Below are positions 34,789 through 42,677 of a DNA stretch of 42,677 bases, one piece after another. The notes beneath the pieces are model-generated. The model was not told the DNA's origin. It saw only the letters and a program-made list of their open reading frames with translations, and searched no databases. The DNA lies in NCBI GenBank assembly GCA_013151055.1, contig JAADIZ010000054.1:1-42677 (forward strand). Direction: 5' to 3'. The stretch's first letter is position 1, and each line of letters opens with the position of its first letter. A program made the translations under genes and the position numbers. This stretch comes from Campylobacterota bacterium. Its GTDB lineage: Bacteria > Campylobacterota > Campylobacteria > Campylobacterales > Sulfurospirillaceae.

Positions 34789-35286
34789 TTGAATCAAGTC
34801 ATTATAGACATATTTGAAAGCTACAAGTTAGTGATTATTTTTTTTCATATATTGAGTGCATCACTACTTATCGGAAGCATGTTTGTTATGATTTTTATCA
34901 TTCGCCCCATCAATGTAAAGGTAAAAAACATACATTACAAATGTAGTAATTGTTTGAAACTTCTAAAGAGATTTATCTATTTTATAGTTCCTGATATGTT
35001 GATTTTATTGTCAGCTTCAATGTTTATGAATGTTGGAATGGGCTTTGCATATGGTGATCCAACAGCTTTTATCATGATACATATAAAAGAGTCTTTATGG
35101 ATTTTCATTGCTTTTAATTTTTTATATATTTATAAAAAATACTTAAATGCCAAAAAAGCTTTAGAAGTTGAAAATTACCTAGAAGTGCAAGAAAATATAA
35201 TTTTGATTATGAGATATTTAATGCCTCTTAACTTAGTCTGTTCTTTGATAGCAGTTTATTTTGGAATTATTATTAAAGGCTATTGA
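34789..35286 (+). CDS. unknown integral membrane protein, four predicted spans
   Basis: A 165-aa very hydrophobic protein with spans at about 12-38, 64-85, 99-117 and 139-161. A His in the first span (FFHILSASLLIGSMFVM) is followed by a Cys pair, CSNC, in the first loop. The layout resembles CopD/DUF2269-like small membrane proteins, but no signature is firm. The start is TTG at 34789, behind AAGGA from the alaS end, and the stop overlaps the maf ATG. It is part of the alaS-maf-bioF-like operon. Confidence 0.7.
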   Translation: MNQVIIDIFESYKLVIIFFHILSASLLIGSMFVMIFIIRPINVKVKNIHYKCSNCLKLLKRFIYFIVPDMLILLSASMFMNVGMGFAYGDPTAFIMIHIKESLWIFIAFNFLYIYKKYLNAKKALEVENYLEVQENIILIMRYLMPLNLVCSLIAVYFGIIIKGY

Positions 35287-35855
35287 TGAGTGAAATAATT
35301 TTAGCTTCAAAATCTCCTACAAGAGCCAAGATATTAAAGAATTACAATGTCAGCTTTAAGCAAGTTGATGTAGATTTTGATGAAGATGCTCTAAAAATAT
35401 CTATACCAAAAATTTTTGTTTATCGAGCCACAAAAGGTAAGTTGGAAAGCTATCTTCGCTCAAACAGCCTTGAAACTCCAGTTTTATGTGCTGATACCGT
35501 AGTATGTGCAAATAATGAAATACTTAGAAAAGCAAAAGATGAAAATGATGCAAGGCAGATCTTAGAAAAACAAAGCGGAAATAGTGTTTGGATTTTGACT
35601 TGCATGATGTATAAATCAAAAAAATTAGAATTTATAGATTTGTCAGTTACAAAGTATCTTTTTATGCCTTTTGAAACAAACAAAATAGAAGAGTACCTTC
35701 TGAGCGATGAGTGGAGAGGAAAGGCTGGAGCTTGTATGGTAGAGGGATTTTGTAGGCAATACATCAGACAAGTTATTGGTTTGCAAAGTACCGCTATGGG
35801 TTTAAGTGTAGAAAAATTAATGCCTATTTTAAAGTTAAATAATGCCATACTCTAA
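35286..35855 (+). CDS. maf: Maf-family nucleotide pyrophosphatase
   Basis: A 189-aa house-cleaning nucleotide pyrophosphatase. The N-terminus MSEIILASKSPTRAKIL matches the Maf signature ASxSPRR, with Thr at one position. ADTVV holds the catalytic Asp, and EWRGKAGACMVEGFCRQYI carries the GKAGxYxIQG-like substrate loop in a modified form. The ATG overlaps the upstream stop (TGATG). The alaS-maf neighbourhood is conserved in Campylobacterota. Confidence 0.88.
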   Translation: MSEIILASKSPTRAKILKNYNVSFKQVDVDFDEDALKISIPKIFVYRATKGKLESYLRSNSLETPVLCADTVVCANNEILRKAKDENDARQILEKQSGNSVWILTCMMYKSKKLEFIDLSVTKYLFMPFETNKIEEYLLSDEWRGKAGACMVEGFCRQYIRQVIGLQSTAMGLSVEKLMPILKLNNAIL

Positions 35856-36936
35856 AGAATTAGGAGTTCTAAGGAAAGCAGGCAGGCTAAGAGTTAGAAA
35901 AATTTCTAATGATAAGCTTATAGATTTTGCATCAAATGATTATCTTGGATTATCTCAAGAGAAAAGTTTACTAAAAAAAATGTTTGATGAAATTAAACAA
36001 AAAACCTGTCATGCCCCAAAATCTTCACAATTAGTCAATGGTTATCACCCCGTTCATCAAAATTTTGAAGAGTATTTGTGTGCGATAAATAACTTTGAAA
36101 GTGCTATAGTCGTTGGTAGTGGATTTATGGCAAATCTTGCTTTATTAGAAGCACTTCCTAGAAAAAAAGATTTATTGCTCTTAGATGAAGAGTATCATGC
36201 AAGTGGAGTTTTGGCATCAAAATTGGTATCAGCCCAAGTTAAATTTTTTAAGCATAACGACATGAATGATTTGATAGAAATACTGAAAACACAAGAGTAC
36301 AAAAGAGCCATAGTTGGAGTTGAAGGTATTTACTCCATGAGTGGCGACTTGGTTGATAAAAAAGTTTTTGAAATATGTGATAGATACGAAGCCATATTAG
36401 TTGTTGATGAAGCTCATAGTGTTGGAGTTGTTGGCGAAAAACTGCTAGGAATTTTTGATTTTTATAACATTGTCCCTAAAAAAAATCACATCAAAATGGG
36501 AACACTTGGCAAAGCGATAGGAAGTTACGGAGCTTATATACTTTGTAGCTCTCACATTAGTGAGTATTTGCTAAATAGAGCCAAGTCGTTGATATACACA
36601 ACAGCACCATCTTTGCTGGATATAGAGTTAGCAAGACAAGGATTTTTATTTATAGAAAAAAAAGTAGATTTTTTTAAAGAAGAAATTAAAAAAAGACAAG
36701 ATTTAGTAAAAAATTATTTTGATTTTGATATGTTTGGTTTGATTTTTCCTTTTGAAATATCTTGTTCAGATGAGGTAATGAAAAAACAAAAAGAGCTAGA
36801 AAATATCGGTTTTAGCGTAGGTGCAATAAGAGCTCCAACAGTAAAAAAACCAATATTAAGAATAATTCCAAGAGTCAGTGTTGAGAGTAAATTATTTGAG
36901 AAGTTGTGCCTTTCTATAACAAAGAGTAAATCATGA
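35842..36936 (+). CDS. BioF-like alpha-oxoamine synthase family PLP enzyme
   Basis: A 364-aa fold-type I PLP enzyme with FASNDYLGLSQE, SQLVNGYHPVHQNFE, VEGIYSMSGDL, DEAHSVGVVG (189-198) and the PLP lysine Lys224 in MGTLGKAIGSYGAY. This pattern is that of 8-amino-7-oxononanoate synthase. Whether it is the biotin enzyme is unclear: it is short and sits outside a bio cluster, so a different amino-acid/acyl-CoA condensation is possible. Start overlaps maf by 14 bp. Confidence 0.85.
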   Translation: MPYSKELGVLRKAGRLRVRKISNDKLIDFASNDYLGLSQEKSLLKKMFDEIKQKTCHAPKSSQLVNGYHPVHQNFEEYLCAINNFESAIVVGSGFMANLALLEALPRKKDLLLLDEEYHASGVLASKLVSAQVKFFKHNDMNDLIEILKTQEYKRAIVGVEGIYSMSGDLVDKKVFEICDRYEAILVVDEAHSVGVVGEKLLGIFDFYNIVPKKNHIKMGTLGKAIGSYGAYILCSSHISEYLLNRAKSLIYTTAPSLLDIELARQGFLFIEKKVDFFKEEIKKRQDLVKNYFDFDMFGLIFPFEISCSDEVMKKQKELENIGFSVGAIRAPTVKKPILRIIPRVSVESKLFEKLCLSITKSKS

Positions 36937-37628
36937 GTTTTAACTGCGAGCGACTTTTGATAAAAACACAAGAGAAAAAACTGTTAGACATATCATTTGT
37001 TTTTGATAAGTCATATGCACTGATAGGACAAAGTGGAAGCGGAAAAAGCTTGACATTAAAGGCTCTTCTTGGAATGTTGCCATCAAACCTCAAAGGTGAT
37101 TTGAAGTTTAAATCAAAATACAAGTTGCGAAGAGGGGAGAGTATTTGTATGGTTCCGCAAAATCCTTTTACAGCACTTTCTCCACTCACAAAGATAAATC
37201 AACAGTTTTTTATAGACAAAGATTTGGCAAAAGAGTATATCTCTTTGGTTGGATTAGAAGAAGAGATAATGCAAAGATTTCCATCACAATTAAGTGGGGG
37301 ACAGCTTCAAAGAGTTATAATAGCGATGGCATTATCAATTAAGCCTAAATTATTGCTTTTAGATGAGCCGACAACAGCACTTGATAAAGATAGTAAGAAA
37401 TCTATACTTGAACTGATAAAAAAATTGCAAGTTAGGGATGGATTTGATATGCTTTTTGTCACTCATGATATATTGAGTGTCGAAAATTTATGTCAAAAAA
37501 TCGGTATCATAAAAGATGGAAAAATTATAGAAGAGGGAAAGATGAGCGAAGTGTTAAATAATCCCCAAAACGACTATACTAAGAAACTGATCAACTCTGG
37601 TTTTGAAAAAAGAGAGTTTAGAATATGA
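36933..37628 (+). CDS. lone ABC transporter ATPase, Opp/Dpp-like
   Basis: A 231-aa ATP-binding subunit: Walker A GQSGSGKS (33-40), Q-loop VPQNPFTALSPL, signature LSGGQLQRV, Walker B LLLLDEPT and H-loop THD. The PQNPFTALSP and DYTKKLINS phrases are typical of peptide/nickel (DppD/OppD) importers, but the C-terminal oligopeptide extension with its Fe-S cysteines is missing. No permease or binding protein is nearby. Overlaps both neighbours by 4 bp. Confidence 0.87.
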   Translation: MSFNCERLLIKTQEKKLLDISFVFDKSYALIGQSGSGKSLTLKALLGMLPSNLKGDLKFKSKYKLRRGESICMVPQNPFTALSPLTKINQQFFIDKDLAKEYISLVGLEEEIMQRFPSQLSGGQLQRVIIAMALSIKPKLLLLDEPTTALDKDSKKSILELIKKLQVRDGFDMLFVTHDILSVENLCQKIGIIKDGKIIEEGKMSEVLNNPQNDYTKKLINSGFEKREFRI

Positions 37629-39550
37629 AATATTTTTTCTCGATACTATTTGCAGGTATTATTTTTCTTTTTATTGGCTTTTTATATATGTATTCAAATA
37701 TAAGATTTGAAGCATACAAAATCATAGATTACAAACCAAGACTTACAACTCAAATATTTGACAGAAATGGGGAGCTGATAGCAAATATTTTTGATAAAGA
37801 AAATAGAGTATATGTAAAATATGATGATATCCCTCCTAGGCTTATAGAAGCATTGGTTGCCATTGAAGATACATCTTTTTTTGAGCACGGTGGTGTAAAC
37901 TTTGAAGCAATTTTTAGAGCACTCATAAAAGATATAAAAGCTATGAAATTAGTTGAAGGAGCAAGCACCCTTACTCAGCAACTCATAAAAAATACAATAC
38001 TCTCAAGAAAAAAGACATTAAGTAGAAAGCTGAAAGAAGCTATTTTGGCATATAAAATAGAGAGTGTTCTTACAAAAGAGCAGATTTTAGAGAGATACTT
38101 AAATCAAGTCTATTTTGGACATGGCTATTATGGAGTAAGAACTGCATCTTTGGGATATTTTAATAAAGATTTAAATGAACTTAGTTTAAAAGAGATAGCT
38201 ATGCTTGTAGGTCTTCCAAAAGCCCCTAGCTCTTATGACCCAACAAAGCATATGGATTTGTCAATTAGCCGTGCAAACAGAGTGCTCTATAGGCTTTATT
38301 CACTAGGCTGGATAAGCAAAACGCAATATCAAAAATCCATAGATGAACACCCTATCGTATTTGACCAAACTCTAACAAGAAACAAGGCCCCATATGTTGT
38401 TGACGAAGTAATAAAAAGATTGAGCAAAAGATTTAGTGATCTTAAAACTGGTGGATATAAAATTTATCTTGGAATTGATCTGAAATTACAGCAATTAGCA
38501 AGAGAGTCACTAGATGTTGGCTATAAAGGTATATTAAAAAGATATAAAGATGCAAATACTTCTTTGCTAAATGGTGCTATGGTAGTTCTTAACAACAAAA
38601 ATGGCGATGTTTTAGCGATGGTTGGAGGACTTGATTATAAAAAGAGTCATTTTAATCGAGCTACTCAAAGCAGAAGACAACCAGGAAGTAGTTTTAAGCC
38701 ATTTATCTATCTTCATGCTTTAGATGTTGGCTATAATGGGCAAACAAAGATACCAGATATTTCTCGTGTTTATGTTGATAAAAAAAGAGACAAAAAGTGG
38801 AAACCAAGAAATTATGAAGCAAATTTTGAAGGTTTGATTACTTTGGAAAATGCACTTGTGCATTCAAGAAACCTAGCAACAATCAATCTTCTAAGTGCCC
38901 TTGGTATGGATAGCGTGTATAAGGATCTGAGTGAAGAAGGCTTCAAAAAATTACCATATAATTTGTCGATGGCACTTGGAAGTTTTGGTATATCGCCGTA
39001 TGATTTTGCAGGTTTTTATACTACTTTTTCAAATTATGGGAAAAGAGAGAAGCCAAGATTAATCAAAAAGATAATAAATAAATTTGGTGAAGTTGAATTA
39101 TTTAAAAAGAAAGAAAAAAAGATTACGACTCCTTCGCAAGCATATCTAATAATAGACATCTTGAAGCAAGTTGTAAAAAGAGGAACAGGGCGAAGAGCAC
39201 AAGTGCAGGGAATTGAAGTAGCAGGAAAGACCGGGACTACAAATAAATACATAGATGCGTGGTTTTGTGGTTTTACTCCAGATATTGAAGTCTTAACTTG
39301 GTATGGAAATGATGATAATTCACCAATGCGTAGAGGTGAAACTGGTGGCAGAAGTGCTGCTCCAGCATTTGCAAATTTTGTAAAAAATTATATAAAATTA
39401 TATCCTCAGACAAAACGAAAATTTTATATTCCAAAAAAAATAAAATTTAAAATTTCAAATAATAGGAAATTATATTTTACTGATATTTCTCCATTGCCTA
39501 AGACAAATTCTACTCAAGATGTTGGAATCAATGGAGGTTTAATTTTCTAG
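37625..39550 (+). CDS. pbpA: bifunctional class A penicillin-binding protein 1A
   Basis: A 641-aa bifunctional peptidoglycan synthase. One N-terminal membrane anchor (about 4-25) is followed by a GT51 glycosyltransferase domain with catalytic Glu81 in EDTSFFEHGG and EGASTLTQQLIKN. The transpeptidase domain follows, with Ser355 in SSFK (355-358), SRN at 414-416 and GKTGT near 535. Equivalent to C. jejuni Cj0508 by position. Last gene of the alaS operon; its stop codon lies inside the terminator stem. Confidence 0.95.
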   Translation: MKYFFSILFAGIIFLFIGFLYMYSNIRFEAYKIIDYKPRLTTQIFDRNGELIANIFDKENRVYVKYDDIPPRLIEALVAIEDTSFFEHGGVNFEAIFRALIKDIKAMKLVEGASTLTQQLIKNTILSRKKTLSRKLKEAILAYKIESVLTKEQILERYLNQVYFGHGYYGVRTASLGYFNKDLNELSLKEIAMLVGLPKAPSSYDPTKHMDLSISRANRVLYRLYSLGWISKTQYQKSIDEHPIVFDQTLTRNKAPYVVDEVIKRLSKRFSDLKTGGYKIYLGIDLKLQQLARESLDVGYKGILKRYKDANTSLLNGAMVVLNNKNGDVLAMVGGLDYKKSHFNRATQSRRQPGSSFKPFIYLHALDVGYNGQTKIPDISRVYVDKKRDKKWKPRNYEANFEGLITLENALVHSRNLATINLLSALGMDSVYKDLSEEGFKKLPYNLSMALGSFGISPYDFAGFYTTFSNYGKREKPRLIKKIINKFGEVELFKKKEKKITTPSQAYLIIDILKQVVKRGTGRRAQVQGIEVAGKTGTTNKYIDAWFCGFTPDIEVLTWYGNDDNSPMRRGETGGRSAAPAFANFVKNYIKLYPQTKRKFYIPKKIKFKISNNRKLYFTDISPLPKTNSTQDVGINGGLIF

Positions 39551-39572
39551 GCAATGTGTATTGCCTAGAAAA
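39543..39572. terminator. bidirectional terminator between PBP1A and the Nfn-like gene
   Basis: TTTTCTAGGCAAT (39543-39555) and ATTGCCTAGAAAA (39560-39572) form a perfect 13-bp stem with a GTGT loop. A and T tracts at the ends suit termination in both directions for these convergent genes. The TAG stop of PBP1A (39548-39550) is part of the stem. Confidence 0.8.
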
Positions 39573-39588
39573 ATTTTAAAGTCTGATT

Positions 39589-41847
39589 TTACGCTGGTAC
39601 TTTTACTTTGTTTTTGATGTATTCATCGATCTCTTTTGCTGCTTGTTTGCCTGCTCCCATAGCTTGTATAACAGTTGCTGCTCCCGTTACTATATCTCCT
39701 CCTGCAAAAACACCTTCTCGTGTCGTTGCAGTCTCTTTTCCTTCTTTTATTTGAATTGTGCCTTTTGGCGTGATAGCCATATGGCTAGTAGTTGAGGTAA
39801 CTAAATCATTTGGTTTTGTACCGATTGATATTATAACTGTGTCGGCGTCAATGACAAATTCTGAACCTTTTATTTCTACAGGTCTTCTTCTGCCACTGTC
39901 ATCTGGTTCACCAAGTTCCATTTTTACACACTTTAATCCACAAACTCTACCATTTTCATCGGCTAAAATTTCCACTGGGTTTGTTAAAAGTTGAAAATCA
40001 ATACCTTCTTCTCTTGCATGTTCTGTCTCTTCGGCACGAGCTGGTATATCTTCAAAACTTCTTCGATATATTATACTTGTTTCAACTCCTAGTCTTTTTG
40101 CTACTCTTGCTGAATCCATAGAAACATTTCCAGCTCCAACCACAGCAACTTTTTTTCCTATTGTAGTTGGTGTATGATAATTTTTTTTGTTTCCACCCAT
40201 AAGGTTGACTCTTGTTAAAAATTCATTGGCTGACATTACCCCCATTGCATTTTCACCTTTTATGCCAAGAAAATTTGGGAAACCAGCACCACTACCAATA
40301 AATACAGCTTCATAACCATCGTCAAATAGTTCATCAATCATCAAAGTTTTACCAATAACAACATTTGTATGGAATTTTACACCTAGTTTTTTAATTCTGT
40401 CTATTTCAGCAGTTACTATCTCTTTTGGCAGTCTAAAAGCTGGAATTCCATAAGCTAGAACACCTCCTAATTTATGGAGTGACTCAAAAACATCGACTTC
40501 ATACCCAAATTCTGAAAGTTGTGCTGAAGCAGCAAGTCCCGAAGGCCCGCTTCCTACAATTGCTACTTTTTTACCATTTTTTGGTGGTACTTTTGTTTCC
40601 ATATTTTTAAGTGACCAGTCTCCTACAAATCTTTCTAGCAATCCTATTGCAAGAGGATCTCCCTTTTTGCCTGCTATACAGGTACTTTCACACTGTTTTT
40701 CTTGTGGGCAAACTCTACCACAGATTGATGCAAGTTTTGTATGAGCAAGAAGTATGCTAGCAGCTCCTTGTATATCCTCTTCTCTAAGTCTTTCTATGAA
40801 AGCCGGTATATCTATGCCCACTGGACACGCACTAACGCATTTTGGTTTTTTACATATAAAACAGCGGTTTGCTTCTTTATATACCTCTTTTAAAGTGTAA
40901 CCCAAATTTACCTCTGTAAAACTTTTAACTCTTTGAAGTGGATTTCTTGTATATGGTTTTGATCGCTTTTTAGCATCTTTAACTTCTTCATGCTCTATAG
41001 GACATTCGTCATTTTCGTGGTCATCTTCTAGTGTGTTTTCAACTCTCATTCTAAGTCTATTTTGTGCTTCATCATAATTTACTTTAAATCCATCAAACTC
41101 AGGTCCATCAACGCAAGCAAATTTTACTTTTCCATCTATCTCTACTCTACAAGCACCACACATTCCTGTTCCGTCAACCATAAGAGGGTTTAAACTCACT
41201 ATTGTTGGGATATTTAGTTTTTTTGTCATGAGTGTTGCAAACTTCATCATAATCATAGGACCAATTGCAACAGCTTGAGTAAATTTTTTGCCATCTTCTT
41301 TGACTAGTTTTTCTAAAACATTTGTTACATTTCCATGCATTCCGTAAGATCCATCATCGGTACATACATGAACATTTGGTGTGAATTTTCTAAACTCATC
41401 TTCGAGGATAAGTAAGTCAACTGAGCGAGCACCTAAAATTACATCCATATTCAAACCATTATCACTAAACCATTTGATTTGAGGATGAATTGGTGCAGCT
41501 CCAACTCCACCAGCTATAAATACAAAATGTTGTTTTTTTAAATCTTCTAAATCTTCTTTAACAAATTCAGATTCTTGTCCAAGAGGACCTACGATATCGG
41601 CAAAAAATTCGCCAACTTTGGCTTTTTCCATATCTTTTGTGCTCTCTCCAACAATTTGGAAGATTATGTTTACACTACCTATTTTTCTATTATAATCACA
41701 AATTGTTAAAGGTATTCTTTCTGCATATTCATCTAATTTTACAATTAAAAACTGACCAGGCTGTGCTTTTTTGGCAACTAAAGGTGCTTCTATATCCATA
41801 GATAATATAGTAGGTGATAGATATTTTTTGCTAAGAATTTTGTACAT
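39589..41847 (-). CDS. Nfn-like fused flavoprotein: ferredoxin-NADP reductase domain + GltD-like domain
   Basis: A 752-aa two-part protein. Residues 1-270 resemble the NfnA/PyrK-like reductase: RIPLTICD for FAD, AGGVGAAPI (112-120) for NAD, and Cys230, Cys233, Cys245 with Asp225 as [2Fe-2S] ligands. Residues 300-752 resemble the NfnB/GltD subunit. Two [4Fe-4S] sets (Cys329, 332, 337, 341; Cys376, 380, 386, 390) are followed by VAIVGSGPSGLAA for FAD, VVGAGNVSMDSARVAKRLG for NADP, and a final GGDIVTGAATVIQAM. Nfn is normally two polypeptides that couple NADH, NADPH and ferredoxin. It lies 2 bp after etfA. Confidence 0.87.
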   Translation of the reverse strand: MYKILSKKYLSPTILSMDIEAPLVAKKAQPGQFLIVKLDEYAERIPLTICDYNRKIGSVNIIFQIVGESTKDMEKAKVGEFFADIVGPLGQESEFVKEDLEDLKKQHFVFIAGGVGAAPIHPQIKWFSDNGLNMDVILGARSVDLLILEDEFRKFTPNVHVCTDDGSYGMHGNVTNVLEKLVKEDGKKFTQAVAIGPMIMMKFATLMTKKLNIPTIVSLNPLMVDGTGMCGACRVEIDGKVKFACVDGPEFDGFKVNYDEAQNRLRMRVENTLEDDHENDECPIEHEEVKDAKKRSKPYTRNPLQRVKSFTEVNLGYTLKEVYKEANRCFICKKPKCVSACPVGIDIPAFIERLREEDIQGAASILLAHTKLASICGRVCPQEKQCESTCIAGKKGDPLAIGLLERFVGDWSLKNMETKVPPKNGKKVAIVGSGPSGLAASAQLSEFGYEVDVFESLHKLGGVLAYGIPAFRLPKEIVTAEIDRIKKLGVKFHTNVVIGKTLMIDELFDDGYEAVFIGSGAGFPNFLGIKGENAMGVMSANEFLTRVNLMGGNKKNYHTPTTIGKKVAVVGAGNVSMDSARVAKRLGVETSIIYRRSFEDIPARAEETEHAREEGIDFQLLTNPVEILADENGRVCGLKCVKMELGEPDDSGRRRPVEIKGSEFVIDADTVIISIGTKPNDLVTSTTSHMAITPKGTIQIKEGKETATTREGVFAGGDIVTGAATVIQAMGAGKQAAKEIDEYIKNKVKVPA

Positions 41848-41849
41848 TT

Positions 41850-42677
41850 TTATTTCCCCTTTATGCCAAATGTGAAGCCACTTTTAACTTGCTTGATTAA
41901 TTCAGGCACAATATCATTATAATCCCCCACAATTCCAAAATCAGAATTTGCAAATATACTTTCTTGTGGATGAGTATTTATCGCAATTATTGTTTCAGAT
42001 TCTTTCATTCCAGCTAAATGCTGAATTGCACCAGATATTCCAATTGCTATATATACCTTTGGTCTTACTGTTTTTCCAGTTTGTCCGACTTGTCTTGCGT
42101 ATTCACTAATGCCAATATCTACCATCGGTCGGCTAGAGGCGTATTCGGCATTGACTCCTTGATCTTTTAGAGCTTTAGCCAATTCTTTTACAAGAGCCAT
42201 ATCATCACTAGCAGTACCTCTACCACCCGAAACTATGACATCTGCTTCAAAAAGATTTGCAAGTCCTCCATCTCCTCGAACTGTTTTTATAATTTCTGTG
42301 ATAAAATCATCAACTTTGAGCTTTGGTTTAAATGTGCTTATTTTTCCTTTTAATGTTTCATCTCTTTTTGGTATTTCAAAAGTTCCAGCTCTAGCAGTTG
42401 AGATTTGAGGGCAATGAAAACCTAAAATTGTTGCAAGCTTGGATTCACCATAAGTTGGTCTTCTTGATTCTAAAATAGGATAAAAAACTTTTTTATTTTT
42501 TCTATCAATATGCTCACCAATTTCAAGTGCAGTACAATCAGCTGTTACTCCGCTTTGTGTTAAAACAGCGGTTCTAGGAGCTAATTCTCGCCCAGCTGTA
42601 GTTGCTGCAAACAGAGCAATTTCGGGATTATATTTTTTGATAACTTGTGTAAATATGGATGAAAATGGAAGAATTCT
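41850..42677 (-). CDS. etfA: electron-transfer flavoprotein alpha subunit, 5'-truncated by the window
   Basis: The frame is open from the stop at 41850 to the window edge (275 residues visible). It shows AATTAGRELAPRTAV, TADCTALEI and RPTYGESKLATI. The FAD-binding C-domain then follows with VSGGRG, QVGQTGKTVRPKVYIAIGISG and AIQHLAGMK. All are EtfA/FixB signatures. An internal ATG at 42200 is not the start: conserved sequence continues upstream of it. Only the N-terminus and any etfB lie outside the window. It runs directly into the Nfn-like gene on the same strand. Confidence 0.93.
   Translation of the reverse strand, partial: RILPFSSIFTQVIKKYNPEIALFAATTAGRELAPRTAVLTQSGVTADCTALEIGEHIDRKNKKVFYPILESRRPTYGESKLATILGFHCPQISTARAGTFEIPKRDETLKGKISTFKPKLKVDDFITEIIKTVRGDGGLANLFEADVIVSGGRGTASDDMALVKELAKALKDQGVNAEYASSRPMVDIGISEYARQVGQTGKTVRPKVYIAIGISGAIQHLAGMKESETIIAINTHPQESIFANSDFGIVGDYNDIVPELIKQVKSGFTFGIKGK

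Noticed and set aside
41850-42200. A complete 116-aa protein starting at the ATG at 42200
   Set aside because: EtfA-like sequence (SGGRG, TADC, AGRELAPR) continues in frame upstream of this ATG to the window edge, so the ATG is internal.

Overview
The window is AT-rich bacterial chromosome. Gene content and order point to a member of the Campylobacterota (former Epsilonproteobacteria), probably a free-living lineage rather than a host-adapted one. From memory, the order rplU-rpmA-obgE-proB-fmt-birA-parA-parB-atpF'-atpFHAGDC-exbB-exbD-tolA-like-tolB-pal-cpoB-slyD-fabD-mtnN-ttcA-like matches Campylobacter jejuni Cj0094 to Cj0118, and gnnA-gnnB/alaS/maf/PBP1A matches Cj0504c to Cj0508. The genus cannot be fixed from this window alone.

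Layout. (1) 1-3.4 kb: the 3' end of a 5S rRNA, then a small accessory block on the minus strand (mercuric reductase merA, an ArsR-type regulator and a stand-alone prephenate dehydratase), then tRNA-Arg(GCG). (2) 3.4-9.7 kb, plus strand: ribosomal proteins L21 and L27, Obg GTPase, glutamate 5-kinase, Met-tRNA formyltransferase, biotin ligase and the ParA/ParB pair. (3) 9.8-15.6 kb: F1Fo ATP synthase operon with b', b, delta, alpha, gamma, beta and epsilon; subunits a and c are not here. (4) 15.6-20.3 kb: a complete Tol-Pal envelope system. (5) 20.3-24.8 kb: SlyD, a small degenerate NtrC-like regulator, FabD, a nitrilase-fold amidase, MTA/SAH nucleosidase and a TtcA-like thiolase. (6) 24.8-27 kb, minus strand: MurG and FtsW. 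(7) 27-30 kb, plus strand: flgB-flgC-fliE behind a well-matched sigma-54 promoter, running into a PBP2/FtsI transpeptidase. (8) 30-32 kb, minus strand: GnnA and GnnB, which make the 2,3-diamino sugar of lipid A. (9) 32.2-39.5 kb, plus strand: alaS, an unknown membrane protein, maf, a BioF-like enzyme, a lone ABC ATPase and PBP1A. (10) 39.6 kb to the right edge, minus strand: an Nfn-like two-domain flavoprotein preceded by etfA, which is cut by the window end.

The most unusual structure is a dispersed tandem repeat. It occurs as two units directly before proB and three units directly before parB. A 52-bp core is identical in all five units. Each core carries a Shine-Dalgarno-like GAGG, an 11-codon ORF (MGFALKKGDIK), a hairpin over its start codon, a second Shine-Dalgarno-like GGGG, and a TGA stop that overlaps the next ATG as ATGA. 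The last unit of each array supplies the start codon of the real gene. I do not recognise it as a named repeat family. It may be a translation-initiation or coupling cassette that spreads between genes.

The rest of the window is largely conserved housekeeping sequence. Functional calls rest on family motifs read by eye; no database search was possible.
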